This document shows positions 63,009 to 64,000 of a stretch of 64,000 nt of DNA, piece after piece. Within the stretch, counting starts at the first letter, position 1; each line of letters starts with the position of its first letter. The translations under genes were made by a program, and so were the position numbers. Origin of the DNA: an uncultured Subdoligranulum sp. (GTDB lineage Bacteria > Bacillota > Clostridia > Oscillospirales > Ruminococcaceae); NCBI RefSeq assembly GCF_963931595.1, contig NZ_OZ007030.1:1108481-1172480 (forward strand), in the 5' to 3' direction. The notes beneath the pieces are model-generated. The model saw only the letters and a list, made by a program, of their open reading frames with translations, was not told where the DNA came from and searched no databases.

Positions 63009-63926
63009 TCAGTGCTTGATGGCAGCAGCCACTTCAGCGGCAAAGTCTTCGTTGCGCTTCTCCAGGCCTTCGCCCTTGATGAAGTGGGTGTAGGCAACAA
63101 TCTGAATATCGCCGCCCAGGGCCTTGGCAGTGTCGGCAACATACTTCTTAACGTCCATGCCGCCGTCCTTGATGAAGGCCTGATCCACCAGGCAGTTCTC
63201 CTTGTAGAACTTGCCCAGCTTGCCGATGGCCATCTTCTCTTTGATAGCGTCGGGCTTGTTGGCAGTCTTGGGATCGTTGGCCATCTGAGCCAGAATGATC
63301 TCCTTCTCCTTGGCGATCTTGTCAGCCGGGACAGCAGCCTCGTTCAGGTAGCTGGGGTTGGCTGCAGCGATCTGCATGGCAATATCCTTGCCGAACGCAG
63401 CGAACTCAGCCTTGGCAGCCACATCGTCGCTGGTCTCGAACTTGACGATAACGCCATGGGTGCCGCCGCCATGCACATACGCAGCGCAATGGCCCTCGTA
63501 ACGGGCAAAACGGCGAACCTTGATGTTCTCCTTGATGACCAGGATCAGAGCCTTCAGGGCGTCATCCACAGTGCCCTCGCCCATCTTACAGCCCATCAGA
63601 GCCTTCACATCGGCGGGGTTCTGCTCGGCAACAACCTTGGCCAGCTCCTTGGTGAAGTCAACGAACTTCTCGTTCTTGGCGACGAAGTCGGTCTCGGCAT
63701 TGACTTCAACCACAACAGCGCAGTTGTCGAAAGCAACGGCGTAAACCATGCCCTCGGCGGCGATACGGCCAGCCTTCTTGCTGGCGGTGGCCAGGCCCTG
63801 CTCGCGCAGGATCTCGATGGCCTTCTCGAAGTCGCCGTCGGCCTGGGTCAGGGCCTTCTTGCATTCCATCATGCCGCAGTCAGTCTGGCGGCGCAGTTCC
63901 ATAACGTCTTTTGCAGAAACAGCCAT
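63009..63926 (-). CDS. tsf: Translation elongation factor Ts
   Basis: Guanine-nucleotide exchange factor for EF-Tu. The 305-residue protein has the N-terminal UBA-like domain with the EF-Ts signature (ELRRQTDCGMMECKKALTQADGD) and the second signature VVVEVNAETDFVAKNEKFVDF, and is complete at both ends. AAAGGAC lies upstream of ATG 63926. It follows rpsB on the minus strand, the universal rpsB-tsf order. A terminator-like stem lies downstream in repeat copy B. Confidence 0.97.
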   Translation of the reverse strand: MAVSAKDVMELRRQTDCGMMECKKALTQADGDFEKAIEILREQGLATASKKAGRIAAEGMVYAVAFDNCAVVVEVNAETDFVAKNEKFVDFTKELAKVVAEQNPADVKALMGCKMGEGTVDDALKALILVIKENIKVRRFARYEGHCAAYVHGGGTHGVIVKFETSDDVAAKAEFAAFGKDIAMQIAAANPSYLNEAAVPADKIAKEKEIILAQMANDPKTANKPDAIKEKMAIGKLGKFYKENCLVDQAFIKDGGMDVKKYVADTAKALGGDIQIVAYTHFIKGEGLEKRNEDFAAEVAAAIKH

Positions 63927-63966
63927 ATTCTCTTTGTCCTTTCTGTCTTACGCGTTTAACTTACAA

Positions 63967-64000
63967 TCAGGCCTCGGTGCTCTCGGCAGCTTCCGCAGCG
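63967..64000 (-). CDS. rpsB: Ribosomal protein S2, C-terminal fragment
   Basis: The last 10 codons before a TGA (AAEAAESTEA), reading off the right edge of the window. The acidic, alanine-rich tail is consistent with the end of ribosomal protein S2 in Firmicutes. The assignment rests mainly on its position 40 bases upstream of tsf in the conserved rpsB-tsf operon, since the fragment is too short to identify alone. Confidence 0.7.
   Translation of the reverse strand, partial: AAEAAESTEA

Noticed and set aside
62844..63959. 371-codon open frame on the plus strand
   Set aside because: Most of it is antisense to tsf, a certain gene; only its first 55 codons lie in the repeat element. It is a shadow frame.

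Overview
The window is one stretch of a GC-rich Firmicutes chromosome. Gene content and order (tlyA-nadK-argR-recN, T-box leaders on tyrS and alaS, a lysine riboswitch on asd-dapA-dapB, spoIIM, a gerA-type operon, fused secDF, reverse rubrerythrin) fit an anaerobic gut Clostridia of the Oscillospiraceae (Faecalibacterium/Gemmiger/Subdoligranulum-like). That placement is inferred from gene content, not from a database search. No prophage, CRISPR array or conjugative element is visible. Most of the window is core genome.

Layout. 1-8.2 kb (+): tlyA end, nadK, argR, recN, T-box-controlled tyrS, radA, an SseB-like gene and an unrecognised TIM-barrel-like gene. 8.2-13.0 kb (-): a galactose/methyl-galactoside ABC importer (mglB, mglA, mglC) whose permease has a long charged N-terminal extension. 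13.0-13.7 kb: non-coding, with several strong inverted repeats. 13.7-18.6 kb: a tyrosine recombinase (+) convergent with spoIIM, a TIGR04086-like membrane protein, yajC, tgt and queA (-). 18.6-23.5 kb (+): lysine riboswitch, asd, dapA, dapB, a CapA-like protein and a stand-alone aspartokinase-type ACT protein. 23.5-25.2 kb (-): an HTH regulator, a small membrane protein and a CPBP protease. 25.3-28.2 kb (+): nadE and a TauE/SafE transporter broken by an in-frame TGA. 28.2-35.2 kb (-): cobO, six tRNA genes, hslO, a methyltransferase, ysxC, lon and a lipid kinase.

35.3-44.9 kb: DUF421 protein, reverse rubrerythrin, a surface-acylation set (DUF4358 lipoprotein, MBOAT, DHHW), a gerAA-AB-AC operon, and divergent DUF421 and DUF4363 genes. 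44.8-49.0 kb (-): nrdR, secDF and an aminotransferase. 49.2-52.8 kb (+): nitroreductase, DUF6311-like membrane protein and RluA-type synthase, with a tRNA-Leu on the minus strand. 52.9-62.2 kb (-): rnmV, holA, comEC, a phosphoribosyltransferase, a HIT protein, T-box-controlled alaS and a class B penicillin-binding protein. 62.2-63.0 kb: two diverged copies of a small non-coding repeat with composite inverted ends. 63.0-64 kb (-): tsf and the end of rpsB.

The genes fall into housekeeping modules: amino-acid and tRNA charging control (ArgR, two T-boxes, lysine riboswitch, ACT protein), DNA repair and replication (RecN, RadA, HolA, NrdR), protein quality control (Lon, Hsp33, SecDF, YajC) and spore or germination functions (SpoIIM, GerA operon, DUF421). 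No wholly new multi-gene system is evident. The best leads are the paired repeat at 62.3-63.0 kb with compensatory stem changes, the extended MglC, the interrupted TauE gene, the inverted repeats ahead of the recombinase and the stand-alone ACT protein next to the lysine operon.
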